From assembly GCA_002346435.1 (NCBI GenBank), contig DDZT01000111.1, positions 1 to 7,072 on the forward strand: a stretch of DNA of 7,072 nucleotides. The letters run 5' to 3'. Both the position numbers and the translations under genes were made by a program. Below, in pieces: positions 5,966 to 7,072 of this stretch. Each line of letters begins with the position of its first letter. Within the stretch, counting starts at the first letter, position 1. Under the pieces are notes generated by a model. It was not told where the DNA came from. It ran no database searches and saw nothing but the letters and a program-made list of their open reading frames with translations. This stretch comes from Anaerolineales bacterium UBA3001. Lineage in GTDB: Bacteria; Chloroflexota; Anaerolineae; Anaerolineales; UBA11657.

Positions 5966-6024
5966 TCGTAGACTTATTGAAATTCGTGTGCTTCTCTAAA
6001 TGAGTTTTTCACATATGGGTCAAA

Positions 6025-6960
6025 ATGCTTAAACTTATTGGTAGTCGTTTGTTAGTTCTACCGCTGCTGCTTTTGCTTCTATCAGCCCTTATTTTTGCAT
6101 TGTTATATCTTTTGCCGGGAGATCCGGCTCGTATTATGGCCGGCGAGTATGCTTCGGCTGAAACTGTTGACCGTATCAGAGTACAGATGGGATTTGATCG
6201 TCATCCAGCCATACAGTATTTGACCTATGTCAGGGACGTACTGCAAGGTGAATGGGGACGATCGTATCAGTCAAATCGGCTTGTACTTGAAGATATAAAA
6301 CAAGTTTTCCCTAAGACGATCAAAGTAACGTTGGCAGCTGAAATAATCAGTATTATTTTGGGGGTTTTGTTTGGTGTTCTCGCTGCGGTTAGAAGAAATA
6401 GTTGGATTGACAGATCGCTCATGACAGTGTCAGTGCTTAGTCTCTCTATGCCATTATTTTGGCTAGCACTTCTACTTCAGCTTTTGTTCGCTATGCGGCT
6501 TGGGTGGTTGCCTCCATCTGGATCGGGCGATCTATTTTCGCGATACATCATTTTGCCTGCCCTTACGTTAGCAATTCCATCGTCCGGGTATTTGGCTAGA
6601 ATAACACGGGCAGCAATGTTGGATACTCAGCAGGCCGACTACGTTCTTACAGCTAGATCAAAAGGCCTTAGGGAATTTAGTGTTATTACTAAACATATGC
6701 TTCCTAACGCTTGGTTACCTATTATTTCGGTAATTGGTGTAGATCTTGCTCGGTTATTAGCTGGGGTTGCAATTATCGAAGTGATTTATGCGTGGCCTGG
6801 TCTTGGTAAATATGCGTTTGATGCGTTGGCACATCGCGACTTCCCCGCATTGCAAGCATCTTTGAATGTGCTTGCTGCTGCTGTATTGTTTGTTAATCTC
6901 GGATCGGATGTACTGTATGGCTTGGCTGATCCTCGAGTAAGGGCCGAAGAAAATGGATAA
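6025..6960 (+). CDS. dppB: ABC transporter permease, DppB/OppB type
   Basis: 311 residues, the usual length. The N-terminus has the family start: a first helix (about 9-30) followed by LLPGDPARIMAG (29-40) and later GEWGRSYQ (75-82). Further membrane segments lie at about 100-121, 131-157, 174-190, 230-255 and 278-300, six in all. The cytoplasmic EAA loop that docks on the ATPase is at 204-228 (ADYVLTARSKGL, then HMLPN). PGLGKYAFDAL (258-268) and the LYGLADPRVR end are also typical. The protein pairs with a DppC-type partner to form the inner-membrane channel. No earlier in-frame start exists, because TGA at 6001-6003 closes the frame. Only GGGT (6017-6020) precedes the ATG, so translation should be weaker than for the binding protein. 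The symbol reflects family, since the cargo is unknown. Confidence 0.93.
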   Translation: MLKLIGSRLLVLPLLLLLLSALIFALLYLLPGDPARIMAGEYASAETVDRIRVQMGFDRHPAIQYLTYVRDVLQGEWGRSYQSNRLVLEDIKQVFPKTIKVTLAAEIISIILGVLFGVLAAVRRNSWIDRSLMTVSVLSLSMPLFWLALLLQLLFAMRLGWLPPSGSGDLFSRYIILPALTLAIPSSGYLARITRAAMLDTQQADYVLTARSKGLREFSVITKHMLPNAWLPIISVIGVDLARLLAGVAIIEVIYAWPGLGKYAFDALAHRDFPALQASLNVLAAAVLFVNLGSDVLYGLADPRVRAEENG

Positions 6961-6975
6961 TCGTAGAGTGTACTA

Positions 6976-7072
6976 ATGATTCAGGGTGGAGTTCGGAACG
7001 GTCGCGTCGGCTGGGTATCGGTTATGGCGAGTTTGTGGCGGTCCAGATCCGCGTCTATTAGTATGGTGTTTA
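6976..7072 (+). CDS. dppC: ABC transporter permease, DppC type, N-terminal fragment cut by window edge
   Basis: The ATG at 6976 starts 15 bases after the DppB-type stop and is open to the right edge, giving 32 codons. The visible residues are a polar, basic head, then ASLWRSRSASISMVF, which fits the start of the first helix of DppC/OppC proteins (a Trp-Arg-x-Arg turn leading into a hydrophobic helix). Position after DppB is the standard order, with ATPases expected next. Too little is visible to confirm more than the start. A weak TAGAG at 6964-6968 is the only candidate ribosome binding site, and a seven-codon mini-frame (6953-6976) overlaps both the upstream stop and this start. Confidence 0.7.
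   Translation, partial: MIQGGVRNGRVGWVSVMASLWRSRSASISMVF

Noticed and set aside
5927..5980. Hairpin as a rho-independent terminator ending the operon.
   Set aside because: No T run follows the stem, and a same-strand permease of the same system starts 59 bases later.
1065..6325. The 13-base string AAGACGATCAAAG at 1065-1077 and again at 6313-6325.
   Set aside because: One copy is in an intergenic gap and the other in permease coding sequence; there is no further shared flank, so chance is the simplest explanation.

Overview
This is an AT-rich bacterial window with two gene blocks that diverge from a control region around 1537-1647. The best guess for the source is a marine-type Chloroflexota, perhaps near the SAR202/Dehalococcoidia lineage. 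That guess rests on the substrate-binding lipoprotein, whose mature N-terminus carries the Val/Glu/Lys linker common in Chloroflexota ABC lipoproteins, on the GYD-domain and Rdx-type small proteins, and on the secreted VCBS/FG-GAP protein. No rRNA, tRNA, transposase, integrase or CRISPR array is present, and taxonomy cannot be proven from this stretch.

Minus strand, 1-1536. A small two-helix membrane protein with a PH-like C-terminal region (1093-1536) lies 63 bases upstream of a secreted protein built from about 50-residue aspartate-rich repeats (1-1029). The secreted protein runs off the left edge, so its C-terminus is not visible. The two are probably co-transcribed.

Plus strand, 1613-2633. 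Three small genes follow. The first is a SelW/Rdx-like protein whose redox-motif region is either missing or sits upstream of an in-frame TGA. That TGA is followed, at the right distance, by a hairpin that fits the bacterial SECIS pattern, and this is the most interesting observation in the window. Next come a GYD-domain protein with a strong ribosome binding site and, past a long inverted repeat, a very acidic 66-residue protein of unknown function.

Plus strand, 2684-7072. A well-formed promoter precedes a double-SIS sugar-phosphate isomerase-like protein (2780-4000). It is followed by a peptide/nickel-type ABC import system: the lipoprotein binding protein (4169-5848), a DppB-type permease (6025-6960) and the first 32 codons of a DppC-type permease (6976 to the edge). 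The ATPase genes would be expected beyond the window. A 15-bp perfect hairpin without a T tract separates the binding protein from the permeases, and probably helps keep the binding protein in excess. The SIS enzyme next to the importer suggests, as inference only, that the cargo may be an amino-sugar compound or glycopeptide rather than a plain peptide.
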